Of a stretch of 64,000 nucleotides of DNA, positions 62,701-64,000 are shown piece by piece. Below the pieces are notes generated by a model. It worked only from the letters and a program-made list of their open reading frames with translations, did not search any database and had not been told where the DNA came from. A program made the translations under genes and the position numbers. The stretch is from Eudromia elegans. Taxonomy: Eukaryota; Chordata; Aves; Tinamiformes; Tinamidae. The stretch is from assembly GCA_003342815.1 (NCBI GenBank), contig PTEX01000314.1, positions 296,244 through 360,243 on the forward strand. The letters run 5' to 3'. Each line of letters opens with the position of its first letter. Within the stretch, counting starts at the first letter, position 1.

Positions 62701-64000
62701 TTTCCCTGGTGATCAAAGCAAACTCGAAGGCAAGCCTTCAGAAACAACTTATCATCGGTCGCATTATTGCACTGGTTAAATATTGATATAAATTTAAGAT
62801 GCTGATGACTGAAGTTAATATTAACCTCTACAAGTAGAAGATGCTTCTACTTTTTTCCCCCTAAATACTAGAGTCAAAGTTACATGCATTTAAACCTAGT
62901 TCACTTAAAAACACTGGATCATCATAAGGCTCTGGTTACGCCATAACATTATCTCCACCACTCAAAAGCTACACACTCTTTACACTCGATACACTTCCTT
63001 CCTTCAAATAGAGATGTTGAGAAGAACACCCTTAGAACATCCCGTACATTATGAAGGACTGAGATGCAATAAGACCTCAAACACTCTTCATCTTGATAGT
63101 ATTGTACTGTCTCAGCAGCAAAAGGATGGTAGCTTTTTTTTTCCCCCCAAAGGGAAAAAAAACCCCACACATCACCACCACCACCGAGTGCTGCAGCATC
63201 TGCAGCCTTGGAGAAAGCAGTGCAAAGGAGATCAAGGCTATCCATAGCCCCTGCTGATGCTGGTCTTCTCTGTGGAGGCCACCAGGTCTCAAATCTTGAC
63301 CTGCAAGAAAGCCTCCTCACTTGGTACCTGCAGCTCAAGTCAGGACTGGAGCTTACACAATGCTGCCTGACATGGGTCTATTCCAGATATGCCTGCAGCG
63401 CTCCCAGCTATGAACATTGGGGCCAGAGGAAGAAGAGTTTTTCTAGTGCAAAGGAGACAGAACTGGGATTAAACTCATCTCAGGGATACAAATGACTTTT
63501 TTATATATATATTAGACAAGTAATAATAACCAGGAGGCTGACAGCCTTGGTCTTAGTAAATAATACTCATTCTCCATTTACATATCAGACTGAGAGACAC
63601 CTCAAGCACAACCAAGTCATATGACACACAAGTTTCACACTTTCAACCATATACTTTTCAGCCTGAACACCAGTACAAGACACTCAGAGTTGAGCACCTG
63701 TTTTAATCATTTCCAGCAACGGTGCTTATTTTAGTTATTGCCTTGCAATTCAGCAGTGAAATCAAAGCAAGACTGGTGTTTTTATTCACTAATCTTTGCT
63801 GTCATGTCAAGCCCATAGCTGCATATTTTCCTGGCAAGCATGAATCAACTCCCACCTGGATGACTCATTCACCAGAGTAAGACATACTTACAAGACATAT
63901 TCTATTAACAACTTACTGCCAACACAATCAGACCAATCTGCCAACTTCAGCTGCCTGCTCCTTCGCCAACAACATTCTCTTTGGAGATGGCAGCCCTGTT
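53730..64000 (-). other. GALNT1: Probable 5' intron of GALNT1; nothing recognised
   Basis: More than 10 kb upstream of the first visible exon. I looked on the minus strand for coding similarity to the GALNT1 start (membrane anchor beginning MRKFAYCKV, stem and the segment before Cys106) and found none. The exons for residues 1-105 therefore probably lie past the window edge. The stretch contains only short chance frames, a small tandem duplication at 54444-54474 and AT-rich simple sequence. A slightly more GC-rich patch near 63.05-63.45 kb has no gene-like features. Confidence 0.6.
54444..54474 (+). repeat. Two-copy tandem duplication, 17-bp period
   Basis: AGAGGATACTTATG occurs at 54444 and 54461, in the probable 5' intron of GALNT1. 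Confidence 0.85.

Noticed and set aside
62949-63338. 129-codon minus-strand frame, considered as a GALNT1 5' exon
   Set aside because: Its sequence does not resemble the GALNT1 membrane anchor or stem, and no supporting splice or promoter context was seen.
1-64000. CRISPR arrays, bacterial operons or phage genes
   Set aside because: No regularly spaced repeats and no prokaryotic gene layout; all tandem repeats seen are two-copy duplications or microsatellites.

Overview
This 64-kb window looks like nuclear DNA from a bird. The evidence is the many CR1 LINE copies with the short ATTCTRTG-type 3' tail typical of avian CR1, two short retroviral solo LTRs, AT-rich non-coding DNA, and one compact vertebrate gene with canonical GT-AG introns. 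A non-avian reptile cannot be fully excluded from this sequence alone. There is no sign of bacterial genes, operons or CRISPR.

The one host gene I can support is GALNT1 (polypeptide N-acetylgalactosaminyltransferase 1), on the minus strand. Nine coding exons, from about 53.73 kb down to the stop codon at 31737-31739, join in frame to give residues 106-559 of a 559-residue protein. All splice phases agree. When numbered back from the stop codon, the catalytic and lectin residues known from mammalian GALNT1 fall at their expected positions: D156, D209, H211, E319, H344, C106/C339, C330/C408 and D444/D484/D525. The first 105 residues (cytosolic tail, membrane anchor, stem) and the promoter were not found, and probably lie beyond position 64,000. 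The 3' UTR should run down from 31736 to somewhere near 30 kb.

Layout: 1 to about 29 kb is gene-poor DNA downstream of GALNT1. It holds CR1 copies of at least two age classes, a solo LTR at 13557-14250, microsatellites and an 82-nt A run. About 30-31.7 kb is the probable GALNT1 3' UTR. The nine exons occupy 31.7-53.7 kb; their introns carry a second solo LTR (34707-35396) and three younger CR1 fragments, all antisense to the gene. The stretch 53.7-64 kb is probably a large 5' intron in which I recognise nothing.

I did not find a new gene system. The most interesting observations concern mobile-element fossils. Two LTRs of almost equal size each have perfect 6-bp target duplications and a hairpin directly after their TGT end, and the intronic one has five CCAAT boxes. 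A CR1 copy with an open C-terminal frame is joined to an unexplained GC-rich segment. A 62-bp CR1 tip is flanked by 10-bp direct repeats.
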